A stretch of 64,000 bases of DNA from Rhodamnia argentea (taxonomy: Eukaryota > Streptophyta > Magnoliopsida > Myrtales > Myrtaceae): contig NC_063156.1 of assembly GCF_020921035.1 (NCBI RefSeq), positions 5,146,001 to 5,210,000 of the forward strand, written 5' to 3'. Of the stretch, positions 33,483 through 48,319 are shown piece by piece. Position numbers and translations under genes: made by a program. The notes under the pieces are model-generated. The model did not search any database. It was not told where the DNA came from and saw only the letters and a program-made list of their open reading frames with translations. Numbering within the stretch: the stretch's first letter is position 1; every line of letters begins with the position of its first letter.

Positions 33483-36113
33483 GGGTGCGTTTGGAAAGAC
33501 TTTTGGAAAAAGTCTTTGGCAAAATGCAAACACCTTTGATCTGAAGGGATTTGGTGAAATGCAAAAGTTGTTTGGTAAACTATAATTGAAAAGTGCCTTG
33601 AAAAAGGCTTTTAGGAAAATGCTGTTTGGTAAATATATATTTGAAAAGTCATTTAATGTAATCTATTTAGATTTTTTTATTTTAATTTGTTTAAAATTGA
33701 AAAAAGAAAACAACAATTGCCACTTTTGTATGTTTGCATTAAGAATAATGTGACACGGGCGTACGAACAAATTTATAAATAAAAAAATCATATCAAAGTG
33801 GACTTCTCTCGCAATTAAAAAGAGTACTTTCATTATAATAAACATAGTCACATATGCACTGATACAAGATTTACGTTATTATTGAAAATTACAAGCATCC
33901 TAAAATATTTACTAAACTCATGGCTATTCGATCACGTAATCATCGTTCCATGTCAGAAAATAAATTACCATTTGAAGCACTAGTCCCCTCATTTACATCA
34001 TTAAGGTTAACTAAATATCCATAATCAAGATTCAAATTAGCTCTTGCAAAATGTGTATCATTGAGTTGGGATCCTTCACATCGTACATCCTTCCAAGCTT
34101 CTCCTTAGGCTCGGCCTGAGATTAAAAAATAAAAAACAAAACACAAGGTTGCAAATCAACAACTTTCAGTAAAATTAATTGTGAAATAAAACAATCAAAC
34201 AGGCAAAAAGAACCTACAACAACACTGAAGTTTGTAACTTCCAAACTGTGGTTACCTTGGAAAAATTGGGTGTTCCATGGTGCAGAACAGCAATCACCTA
34301 CAATGCAAGGGGCAAGGCATCAGCAAATAAAGAGACATTACCTTCTCTTTAAAATATCACACCACAAGAAGATCGAGGATCTGGTTCTTACACTTAAATT
34401 GTGAAACAGGATACTGCAAAATCCAACTCAAGGGCTAAAACTAATGCTACAGCAAGCTGCTTACATGAGGACCTTGATAAAAGGAAAATTTTACCTCAAA
34501 TCAGGTCCAACAAGTATTTGCCGCATTGGTCAACGAACCTAAACCTCACGACACAGTGTTCTCCATTTTTGTACCCAAAGTAAAGAACTTCAAATCTAAA
34601 GTCCCTTAATGACACTGGAAACAGAGATAAAATCAACCCCCGATAGCAAATTCGCAACTATTTCAAAGGATTTTCCACCAATTCACCAGACCACAAACCA
34701 AGAGCCATAGACATTGATCCTAACAATTGCTACCTTCAAAGAAGTAGCTTTATATGATCACAACCAACTCGGATATCTCTAAACAGTGCACACATCTCTT
34801 GTGGCTTCTCGGGGACATGCTCAATATGAACAGAGGAAGAGAAACTGTGGGGAGTCGATCATTAGTCATACATAGGCATTTGGTTACTTAATGCTAGAAA
34901 TAGAAACTTCATTCCGACCCTTTGCATGATCAACAACATCCAAAACGAGGAAGCAGCACTCATTATTATTGTTCAATTCCCAAAATCTTGCAGGATATCG
35001 TTCTAATCTTGCAGGATATCTCAATAGTGAAGCATTCAGTTTATGCATGAGGGGACTTCTATTTTTCCATTTATTTCTTTTAGGGGGACAGTGAGGAACA
35101 GAGGCTTCTTCTTCGCTTTCTTTCCCATTATCAACTTGAACTGATCGTAAACGAATCGCTAACTCTAAATCGAAATCTGAAACTCAAAGCAAAAAAAATC
35201 GCAAGCAAAAAAAAAATTGCAGAGCAAACACCTAAAAAAAAGAAACCCAACATCCACAACTAATACGCTAATACCATCAATGCACGATTAGTTAAAAAAG
35301 GGAAATCCCAATTCGTGGAAACTGAAATAGACAACGAAATCAACACTAACAGGAACGAAATGAACAAGAAATTAAACCTACTGTGCAAACAATTCAAATC
35401 CACTAATAGATACTTCCGATGAAAGTTCGAAACGGTGCTTACGAGAAGCTGGAGTAGGACGAAGCCGCCTGTAGATTGTGGGACACGACCGGCGATTCAA
35501 TGTGAAGGGCAAATGGAAGGTGTGTAGGGCAAGTGTGAAGAGCTCGTGGGGGGAGGTGGGGTTGGAGCACCGGCTAGTCTTCTCAGTCTCGCTCCAAGCG
35601 ACGAGAAGCAGAGGGTAGAAAACAAAGCCTAACTACCAGATCTACTCAATTCTCCAAAATTGCAAGAGAAAACGAAGCATGATGAAGAATCGTTCGAAGT
35701 GTCCACGACGAAACTCACCAGAAATGCAAGCGAAATCCGGAGGAGCGGAAGGATTTTGAGACGGAGAGCGAGCGATGGAGTGAGGATTGAAGCGACACGA
35801 AGAAGAGATGGGCAACGACAGTTCGATCTGGTAAACAAAGAGCCAGATCTAGGGTTTCTTTGGAAGGGGCAAACTTGGAATCATAAAAGATATTTGAGGA
35901 CAATAACGGCAAAATATAAAAATTGTTTACTGTTCTCGGCAGCATGCCGAGAATGCTAAAGACCAAGGCAGCTTCAAGGCTGCCTTGGGCTTTTGGCTTT
36001 TTGAATGCTATCTTTGGCCTAAAGATGTTTTCAAAAAACCTCCCAAACATCAAAACTTTGGCCCAAGGAGCTTTGGACGCCGTTAGCCCTTTGGGAATGT
36101 CTTAAACGCAGCC
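33483..36113. mobile_element. PIF/Harbinger-like DNA transposon, decayed
   Basis: The left end GGGTGCGTTTGGAAAGAC and the reverse-complemented right end GGCTGCGTTTAAGACATTCC are imperfect inverted repeats. TTA flanks both sides (33480-33482 and 36114-36116), the 3-bp target duplication typical of PIF/Harbinger. Length is 2.6 kb. The interior lacks a complete transposase. The right part (about 35400-35860) has a higher GC content and may have been a transposon promoter or 5' exon. A possible C-terminal coding remnant lies at 33901-34089. Confidence 0.6.
33901..34089 (-). pseudogene. Possible transposase C-terminal remnant
   Basis: The minus strand is open for 49 codons from about 34089 (DVRCEGSQLNDTHFARANLN near the start) to a stop at 33940, and resumes in the same frame with LRDRIAMSLVNIL. 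An ending in an R-D-x-I-A motif is common in plant PIF-type (ALP1/HARBI1-like) transposases, and the frame lies inside an element with PIF-type ends. The rest of the transposase, including any DDE residues, was not found, so the assignment is tentative. Confidence 0.3.
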
Positions 36114-36119
36114 TTAGTC

Positions 36120-37520
36120 AGACTGGCGAAAGCGGTTATAAGCATCGATTACATGTCGTTGAGCTTTGCGATATCAATCACGTATCATTAAGCTTCGCGA
36201 GGAAAGAACGGAAATACTCATCTTTGCGAGGTAAGAACGGAAATACTCACTAGGAGTGAGTACGTCATTTCTGCTTTTGGCGAAAGTTATTCCTATTATT
36301 GCTTTGTAAAAAAAAAAAGAGGCAATACTCACTTGAACTGAATTAAGGACATTTTCAAGGAGTTTCATGTCGACGATAGCGAACAGGACAATGAACGAGA
36401 GAAAGGAGATGGGTTCAGTGGTGGTGAGCGGTGAGGAAACTGGGCTGATGGAGCGTTGAAACATGCCGACACGGAGGGGTTTCGATTTTGGGGATTTGTA
36501 CCTGTATTTGTTTCTCCAATTGGTCAAGTAATAAAAATTTTGTATTTTGTAATCCATCGTTATGAATTGGATTAGTCTTAGTCTTTGGCAACAATGAGAA
36601 AAGCAACACGTATCCTGAAGTCCTCGAAAAGATTAAGGAGAAAGATTTGATTGCCCTTCCGATGGATACCCACGAGGAATGATGAAAGGAAATCAAAATA
36701 ATGATAAAAATAAGTAAAAATTGAAGTAGAAGAACTTGGGTTTTAAGAGAATATATTCAAACTTGAAAACGATTTTTCTAATTCTCGAAGAATAAGGGGT
36801 AGTGAAATTTCTAAAATAAAACTTACATCTCCATCTCCATTTTTTCTATATCTATAGTTCATGTTGAAGTTTCACGATTGCTTTGTAATATTTTAGTTCA
36901 TGATAAAACTCTACCAAAAGAGCGAGAGTTGAAATTTTTTCTTCTTAACTTTCTAGTTCGCATCAAAAGTTTATGAAAACAAGAAAGAGAGTCAAACCTC
37001 CTTCTCCTCCATAACTTTGTATTTCATGTTAAAGGTTAACGAATGTAGGGAGAGAGACAAAATTTTTCATAGTCTCAAAGGTGAATGGTTATAATTTCTT
37101 TCTCTTGCTAGTTTTGGTAGTGAATTATGAGATACTCTTATAGTCTCCATTTGTGTATTTTCAGATTCATTTACATCGATAGGTCGTAAATACCAAACAA
37201 TGAACATGATATTATATGAACATATCCGGCTCTATTACTGCGATTCATCAAATAGTGGATAGAATATGGCAAAAATCCCTGGATTTCATATCCGATTTTA
37301 TTCAATCTTATCCTGGCTAAAAATACAGATGACCAAACGCAACCCTAACGTGTTAATGTTAATTGAGGAGTTGGAAAACGACTTCATTCAATTCAATGCA
37401 AGAAAATAGAGAAGGGGGAAGGTAATCCCCAATTGAATATTTACCACTATTACAAAAATCTTAGGTTCCCAAGATCAATCGTCTTCGATTTGATTGGACA
37501 AGATATAGGTCTGCACTATA
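36120..37520. other. Gene-free stretch
   Basis: AT-rich DNA. TTCATGTTGAAGTTT-like phrases recur loosely at about 36850-37030, but I could not define a repeat unit. The 127-codon minus frame at 36174-36557 has no recognisable features. Confidence 0.4.
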
Positions 37521-37525
37521 AGGGT

Positions 37526-37720
37526 GGGTTTGGTTCGGCATTCCCAAAGGGCTTTCGGCCCTCAAAGTCCATTGAAAAATCTTTGAAGCATTTGGTTTAG
37601 CTTTAAACTAGCATTTGGCCAAATGTTAAGAGATTTTTTTCTTCCACAACTAACCCCATCAATTTCCTATATTTTCGATTTTCCTCCTCCTTACTGTTTA
37701 TCTTCTTCGCCGGTCCGGCA
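37526..37720. mobile_element. Harbinger-like terminus fragment
   Basis: GGGTGGGTTTGGTTCGGCAT followed by TCCCAAAGGGCT repeats the terminal sequence of the right end of the 33483-36113 element (reverse-complemented). It is a truncated or deletion-derived relative that leads into the hairpin element at 37611. Confidence 0.45.
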
Positions 37721-38004
37721 ATGGATAAATTTTTTAATTAAAAATTTGAAAATTGCATTCAAAGACCCTTTGGAATGTTGATTTTACCACACATCATTCA
37801 ACCCAAAGCCAATTTTGAAATGAGATTTTACCAAACGCAATTAGTATTTTCCTAAACCGTTTTAGGTTGAAGGCATTTGCATTTCTCCAAAGCTGCCGGA
37901 TCGGCGAAGAAGATAAACAAGAAAAGGGTGGCAAAATCGAAAATATAGGGAATTGATGAGGTTAGTTGTGGAAGAAAAAAAATCTCTTAGCATTGGCCAA
38001 ATGC
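37611..38004. repeat. Long inverted repeat (fold-back), arms about 110 bp
   Basis: 37611-37720 and the reverse complement of 37893-38004 agree at roughly 89% by eye, both running from GCATTTGGCC through TTCTTCCACAACTAAC and TATATTTTCGATTTT to GTTTATCTTCTTCGCCG. The loop is about 170 bp. A transcript would fold into a long, nearly perfect hairpin suited to small-RNA processing. Confidence 0.85.
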
Positions 38005-38683
38005 TGAATGCCCAATGCCGGTCTTTATCAGCATTGGGCTTTCAGCTTTCTCAAGAACAATTCGGAGAATATTCGAAGGATTTATAATTCTACATTATCT
38101 TGTCATATTGCAATCCGAATGCGGACGACCAAAATAATGGCGCCTTTTCTTCCACAAATGGCCATTGAAATAGAATTGGCTAAGGGTGTGTAAAAGAATA
38201 GGGAACCGATTCGAAACTAGATCGGACCGGCTCGTAACCAATGGTTCCCTAACTAGTGGTTCCCAAAGGAATCGATTTGGTTCCCATTAGAACCGGTGGG
38301 TACCAATCCAGTTCCCGATTTCAATTGTGGAACCACTTACTGGACCGACAAAATTCCCCCCCCCTTTTTTTATGAGGGGTGTTGGCTTATATGATTAATT
38401 AAATTTGCTATCATCATTCTTCTGCCAGAAAGGAAAAAGACCAACACTATATTAAGACCAAAACAAGAACACAAAACTCACTCTCCTCTCTCATTGCCTG
38501 CGACTGCAAGCTGCTGGAATACACAACCCTTTCTACTTATTTAGGGTGTGTTGAACAGAGAGGATTTGGAGAAATCAAGGGGATAAGTTTTTTTAAAGAT
38601 GATGGAAACAATTTCAGACAACGCCTAAGCTTTTTTGCATGCTTTCTACTACTCTTCTCTGCTTTTCTCAATTTCTATATTGC

Positions 38684-39222
38684 GGTCACGGCGGCAACCT
38701 CGAGCTCGCCACCGCCTCCCTCGGCAACAATGGCATCCAAATCTTCGCCTACGGCCCCATGGTACGTAATCCATTTGTCCATGGCATCATTTTCAATAAT
38801 CTTTCCTGAAAGTCATGCAAGCATGTTCTATATGATTTGTGCCAAGACCTAAAAAGACCTCGGCTAGATGAGTAAGGTCCATGGGGGAACCAAAAACAAA
38901 GTAAAGAATTGTACTTGTCCCAAGACTTCCGTAAGTTTTTTAACATTGGACATAGACTCGTGTACAACAACTTTAACTCGCATAGGCCTAATGAATCGCT
39001 TCATTTAATGTCCTACTTTGTCACTCTCAATTGCAAAAATTGCTGGCCTGTGCATTGATTGATTGGCTGCCCTGTAGCTCGGGATGGGGAGCACGGTGGA
39101 GACGTTGTGCGGTCAAGCCTACGGTGCTCACAAGTACGAGATGCTCGGCATCTACCTCCGGCAGTTGACCATCCTCCTGATGGCAATCGGGATCCCGGTC
39201 ATGTTCATCTACATATTCTCCA
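38684..39222 (+). pseudogene. MATE efflux transporter (DTX) gene fragment
   Basis: Two exon-like pieces joined by a normal GT-AG intron (38762-39077). The first reads GHGGNLELATASLGNNGIQI then FAYGPM. The second starts [20 protein letters not shown] and ends near PVMFIYIFS at about 39222, where similarity stops and unrelated sequence follows. These are the well-conserved second and third membrane segments of plant MATE/DTX transporters, which are normally about 500 residues long. The N-terminus and more than three quarters of the protein are missing, so this is a captured or truncated fragment. It lies just left of block B and has no counterpart beside block A. Confidence 0.85.
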
Positions 39223-40984
39223 GTAGGAGATTTACAGGGATTTCTTCTTTACGCCTTGGAGAGGGCTTCAAGGTCGCCCGACACCAGGTGCGATGATGCC
39301 GCGGTCACCCGACCTTGGCGAACCTCGCGACAATAGATCTGATGCGGCGGTGTGGCTGTAGACTAGGCGATTGGCAACGAGCATCAACCCAGCGACTAGA
39401 GGCGTGCAGGCAAGCCATGTCAACAGCTTAGTTGCGATCGTGAGGGAACGAAGAGAGGCAAGTGAGCTGCGTTTCGTGAGGGGAGCACGCGGGCGAAGAG
39501 TGGCGAGCGAGGAGATGGGCGACAGATGCATGGATTTTTATGTAAAAAAGGGGTAAATTTAGAATTATGAAGAGTGAGTGAGGGCAAGATTGGAAGTTCA
39601 AAAAACTCATTAACTCAGCTCTTTTGTATGTCGAGAAAGCTAGAATGCCAAAACAGGTGAGAAGGAGCCTTGAGTTAAAAGTGACCAAGTTGAACTTTTA
39701 GGGCACCTTAAAATTTTAGGAAGAGCTTACTTTTGTTATTGAATAAAATTTTGTGGGATGGGATTGTGGCTAGAAATTAGAAGAATGAAACCTGTGTGCC
39801 CCCAACCCCTCTCTCTACAGCTTATACTAGGAGTGATCAATTTCAAAGTGGGTAGGTTCCATGTTCGAATAATTGAAACATGCCATGTACAATGTAGAAC
39901 AAATCATGTCTGTTCGGTGCGGTTCTAGGGTCAATTAGTCCCGCCGGTTTCCTTGTTCTTTTAGTTTTTCTTTTCAAGGGATAACATTCAAACGTTTCTT
40001 CATACTTTATTATAAAATGTTGTGCTGTATTCTCCATTCATGAGCGAAAGTAAGAAATGAGAGAAGAGAGGGTGCAATGCGACAAATAAGAGAGTAATAG
40101 GGTTTGGGTTTCTAAAACAAGTTTCAAGATGCTGCTTCCTAGGTGGAATCAGAAACCTATCCGCACGATGCCGGTTCTATTTGGAACTTGTAACAGGACC
40201 GTAATGAGCCAGTTACGGCTAGTTCGGTCCAATTCTTGGCTAGACTTTAGGCCGATGCTCACTCCTAATTATATATATGCCCTTGCTATTAAAAAAGAAA
40301 AAACAAGTTACGTGAAAACAGTTGTTACAATATTGGAATATCAACTTGCCTGATGACCACAGCAAAAGCTGTCAAGGTAGGTGAGTGTCGAGGCAATAAT
40401 TAGTCATCACTTTGACAATTCCGTTGTGTTTTTTAGTATAGAACTGATTTGATTTGCAATTGCAATTATTGGTAATGTGATTTAACGGGGAGACAGTCCC
40501 CCACTGCCATATATCCCCATTGTTTATGTCCCTCGAGTCATGTCAATTTTTTGTTGGACTAATTACTCTATTGGACTACTTTTTGGCTCCCCTCAAGGCA
40601 TTTACTATCAGCACCGAAAAGTTGAATAAGATTTTTTTTTTTAATCGGATCGGAAAAAAAGTTGAATAAGATTGATTGGTGAAACTTTTGGAAAAGAGCA
40701 GCTTCGCAGGAATAATTGTCAAAGTTTATTAAGGTAATCCGCTAAAACTTCTTGTCCTGATGTGGTGTGGATCGAAGTCTACTATAACAGTAGGATGGGA
40801 AGCTCTCGCCCGAAAGGAAACATTCCGCTTCTCGTCTTGCAGAATACGAAATCAAGGATCCTCCTCGTGTGCAGAGGCGACAAAATGGGTCTGCAATCTA
40901 TATTTAATGGTGGTGGATCATAAATAAATCACCTTAAATATTTTAAAAATAAACTAAATAGATCATAAATTGGTTAGTTAAAAT

Positions 40985-41120
40985 AACTATGTTAGCTAAC
41001 AAGTATGCAGCCCTGATGGTAAAACTATTGGGGAGTGGGATGATAGTATTACAGGTGCGGAGTTTGATTTTCGCAAAGAGTTAGAAGTGGGACAGACAAC
41101 AACTTCTCCAAAGAAAAGAG
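40985..41120 (+). mobile_element. SINE-like sequence (candidate)
   Basis: GATGGTAAAACTATTGGGGA, then GTGGGATGATAGTATTACAG and GTGCGGAGTTTGATTTTCGC resembles the tRNA-related head of a plant SINE. An A-rich stretch follows near 41140. A related sequence sits at 13002. No counterpart is present in block A, so it inserted after the duplication or was lost there. Confidence 0.35.
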
Positions 41121-41224
41121 TTAGAGGTAGGATAGACAAGAAAAAAAATAACTATGTTAAGAGAATCATAAATAGATTTTCTGAATATTTAAAAATATCA
41201 AAATTTTAAATATTTTTTATTTTA

Positions 41225-41460
41225 TTTTCATTTTCTTCCTCTTTCTTTTTCCTCCTACCTCCAACGCGAATGGCTAGGAATGGCAATTAGCAAGCTCGAG
41301 CTCACCGGGATCAAGTGAGCCTTGAGCTTGTGCTCACCTGAATTTGCCAAGCCTCGAGTTCATGCTCGCGTGGATCGGTCGAACCTTACCTTGAGTTCGC
41401 CGGGATTGGCAGCATCTGTGGCCGGTTGCTGGATATCTTCAAAGCTTGTCGACAAAAAAA
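41225..41460. repeat. GC-richer repeat island
   Basis: Located within the block B-specific insertion, after a T/C-rich tract. It consists of repeated GAGCTCACC, GTGAGCCTTGAGC, GCCTCGAG and GAACCTTACC words reading in both orientations. Resembles the islands at 30020, 48790, 50370 and 51110. The 69-codon frame across it is not a gene. Confidence 0.45.
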
Positions 41461-42716
41461 TTATAAAATTTGTCCACAATATTTTAAGAATATATTTTTT
41501 CCAACAATTTATAAGAAATAAATTTTCATAAATTGGGTGAGATGTGAAAGTGTTTTAACAATATCGATCCGAACATACTATTCAAGGAAGCCCGAATCTA
41601 AGCCCGTTAACATACGTAATTGTACTCGTCTTTATTAAAAAACTTAAGCTAATGAGGTATGAGCAAACTAGAATATATTAACTGCTTTACATCACACCAA
41701 TTTTTCGATGTGGGATTTTTTTAACACTACTTACATATGCATCGTTAGATCAATCACATAGAAAGTATCGAAAAAAAAAAAAGCGATAAATCCCTTGGAG
41801 TGATTCTAATTCTCGGAGGAAATTTCCAGTCTTGAGGTTAACCATCAGGAGACACGTTCTAAGACACAGGGCGTATCTTATCATAAGAAAAGCGCGACAT
41901 TGAACTGCTTTAGATTTACATGGAGAGACTGAGAGAAGAAGCATACGCTTCAAGGCAATGAAATGCGGTCAAGAGTTGCAAACGGCTTGGGCTATAACAT
42001 GTGCTCAAATTACTCAACTGGGCTTGGAGAGTGCGAGACAAGAAGCAGCTCAGATGGCCCGAACTGATCAACATCTTCCTTCTCCTTTTCTCTCTTTGGT
42101 TACTGTTTGCGTTTTCCCTTTTAAGAAAAACCAATCTGAGCTTATCTCCATGAACACCTGGACAGCATCTGTAATGGTCTGGGCATTTCGTTCATCGAAT
42201 GCTTCTCTCATTTTGCCCGGGTGGGATCCTAAGCCCGCGGGCAATGGATTTCAGACGAGAGATCTTTGCTTATTTATCTCTCCATTAAGTACATCAAATC
42301 AAGAACAGACAAGAAAAAAAAGGATGTCTCCGAGTGCCCGCGAGGATTCTGAAAGTTCGATGAGACTAGGGGCATTTCAAAGAGGGTTTTGTGCAGTCCA
42401 AGTCCAAGGGGCAACTCGGAGACAAGCACAGGTCAAAGAGGAAGGGGCATTTTGAATTTTTTCCTTCACTGGAAATCGGGGTAACTTCCTTTATATCAAT
42501 CGGGGCGCATGGTAGGAGAGCCGCGCCGGCGCGCTCTTCGTATTTTCCGAGCCGATGCTCTGAACTTCATGAATCCTACTTTGATTGTTCAAAGAGAAAT
42601 CTCTGTTAGGTCTATGGAGATGACAAGTACTTAGAAGATAACGGAATAACATGGATGTATTGTAGGCGTAAAGGTACATGCTTGCGAATAGAAAGTTTGA
42701 TTCCGTAGACCCAATA

Positions 42717-42829
42717 GGGAAGATTGTCAAAAAAGTCCAAAAAAAAAAGGTTTAGGACAAAATTAAAAGGTTTGAAACTGAATTGGTAAAAGCACAATAA
42801 ATTTATGACTTTTTTTTATAATCTTCCTA
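42717..42829. mobile_element. 113-bp MITE, Mutator-like, with 9-bp target duplication
   Basis: Starts GGGAAGATTGTCAAAAAAGT and ends with its imperfect inverse (ACTTTTTTTTATAATCTTCC, then TA). It is flanked by GACCCAATA (42708-42716) and GACCTAATA (42830-42838), a near-perfect 9-bp duplication as made by Mutator-type transposases. Block A has the unoccupied site at about 22307-22316 (GGTCCTATTA). The inside carries the 'aggacaaaattaaaagg' core scattered elsewhere in the window. Confidence 0.75.
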
Positions 42830-43215
42830 GACCTAATAAGTGTCTAGAATCGGTGACTACAATGACTATGATCCGGACCGGTGGAGACCCATTTTCGGGT
42901 CGATTGATTCTTGACCTGGAATTACAATGGTGCTGCAAATTGTGAAAGCCTTTTCAAACATATCATAGATCCATTATTTATTGCTTGATGTTGTTCTTGA
43001 TTTGTCCCGTATTCAATATGAATCAATGAAAAAATTTCAATAAGAGGACATAAGTAGAGAGGGAAAGATTAGAGAGAGGAATCAAATTAAGATTTCCGGC
43101 CAAGAAAAACGACGTGGCTCGCTCTTCCATGCCTTGCTTTCTTTGCCCCTCTCTCTTTTCTCGTCTTCTCTCTTCCCCTTCCTTCTCTGATCTGTCATAT
43201 ACATACACTTCACGA

Positions 43216-43219
43216 CTAT

Positions 43220-43263
<44 letters not shown>

Positions 43264-43608
43264 GAACTCTTCCCCGACGATCTCTTCGAACCACGCCCTC
43301 GACTGCTCCATCAGCTCGGGGCTCAGCCGGAACATGAGGACGCAGAAATCCGTCTGGCTCAGCACGCCGTCGCCGTCGACGTCGCCCTCCCAGAGCATGC
43401 TGGCGAGCTCGTCCTCCCTCAGGTCCTGGAGGCCCAGCACCGCGCTGTTCCTCCCCAGGCTCTCCAGCGTGATCACCCCCCTCTCCCTGTCCATCAGGAG
43501 CTCGAACCCATTGCACAGCTCTCGGATCAGCCCGTCGCCGCCCAGCTTCTCCGCTATCGCCGGCGACATGTCCTCGAACTCCACACTTTTGGGGACGCCA
43601 CCGTCCAT
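43216..43608 (-). CDS. PBP1: PBP1-like EF-hand calcium-binding protein, copy B
   Basis: Paralogue of the gene at 22729-23100; 130 residues, intronless, with the same conserved start. The protein keeps NGFELLMDRERGVITLESL and the single EF-hand loop at residues 76-87, here DVDGDGVLSQTD. The last loop position is Asp87 where copy A and the family norm have Glu. Other changes from copy A include R8S, L15S, T17A, M18I, R52G and R73W. The C-terminus is altered by a CT microsatellite within the coding sequence (43221-43260): from about residue 111 it reads as alternating Arg-Glu, ending RERERERERERERERERE-KR. The expected role, as for copy A, is a Ca2+-dependent partner of PINOID-type kinases. The frame is intact, so I call it a gene, but the acceptor residue change and repeat tail could weaken function. 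Confidence 0.85.
43221..43260. repeat. (CT)n microsatellite inside coding sequence
   Basis: About 19 CT dinucleotides in the last exon of PBP1 copy B, read as GA on the coding strand. Copy A has only a short CTCTCTCTC at the same place (22748-22756), so the tract expanded after duplication. Changes not divisible by three would shift the frame near the stop. Confidence 0.9.
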
Positions 43609-43753
43609 GACGGATTTACGAGCAAAAGTCGGTAGCTTTTCTCGATCTTTCTGGGTACGAAGAGTGACGTGATCGTGGGTGCTTTTCTTCTATGTCGATG
43701 AATCGAACGCAATGCGTGTAGAACGAATTTATATTCCGGCGTGCTTGTAGAGA

Positions 43754-43763
43754 AGATATAAAA
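43754..43763 (-). promoter_or_regulatory. Possible TATA region of PBP1 copy B
   Basis: Minus-strand TTTTATATCT lies about 150 bp upstream of the start codon, at the position matching the TATA-like stretch in copy A. Confidence 0.4.
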
Positions 43764-44414
43764 AGACGGCGAGATTGCTATGGATGACAGCAAAGGAACA
43801 GGGAGTCATGTTGGTGGTCGTGGGCTGATTCCCCCGGGCAGAGCTAAACAGAACGCTCTGTTTCCGAGAAGCAATGTCAGGGGCACTCTCGTCACTTTCC
43901 TTGCCGTGGACTGCTTCACCGGGCACCGGCGAGGGGCATTCCGGTCAATTCGCGAGACTCATGTCTCCCTTGGAGAGTTTCCTGTCTGGGTTGACTTGAG
44001 AAGGCATGCCTGGTTGCAAGGATACAGGTTGTAACATCTGTTCACATGCAGACAGAGAGTGAAGATGCTGCGATGTTGCAGTACACCGGGTTGATTTTTT
44101 TTTTTTTTTTCCTTTTCTGGTTATTATTGCTTTTTGATCATCTAACTGCGATTCCACATTATTCTGTTCAAATTATTCAACTGATCAAATTCAAATGGCA
44201 CATCCAGAAGGTGGAAATTCATCCAGTCAAATGAATGATATTATACATATTACATTGTACAATACATCTCCACAAAAGAAACATCGAACGCAGAGATCAA
44301 AATTGCCTCAAACACATTTTCAAACCAACAGATAATTGCATTGAAGAGATTCATTTCTAATGCACAAGGAATCAATACCAAATTGAAGAGTATGGCCTGC
44401 CTTCGCTCGTCCTG

Positions 44415-48316
<3,902 letters not shown>

Positions 48317-48319
48317 GAT

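Noticed and set aside
35629..36053. Overlapping frames of 69-112 codons on both strands
   Set aside because: They fall inside the Harbinger-like element, overlap each other in opposite directions, and show no domain.
43114..43672. 173- and 112-codon plus-strand frames over PBP1 copy B
   Set aside because: Antisense of the EF-hand gene; the matching frames over copy A show they are mirror images of conserved coding sequence.
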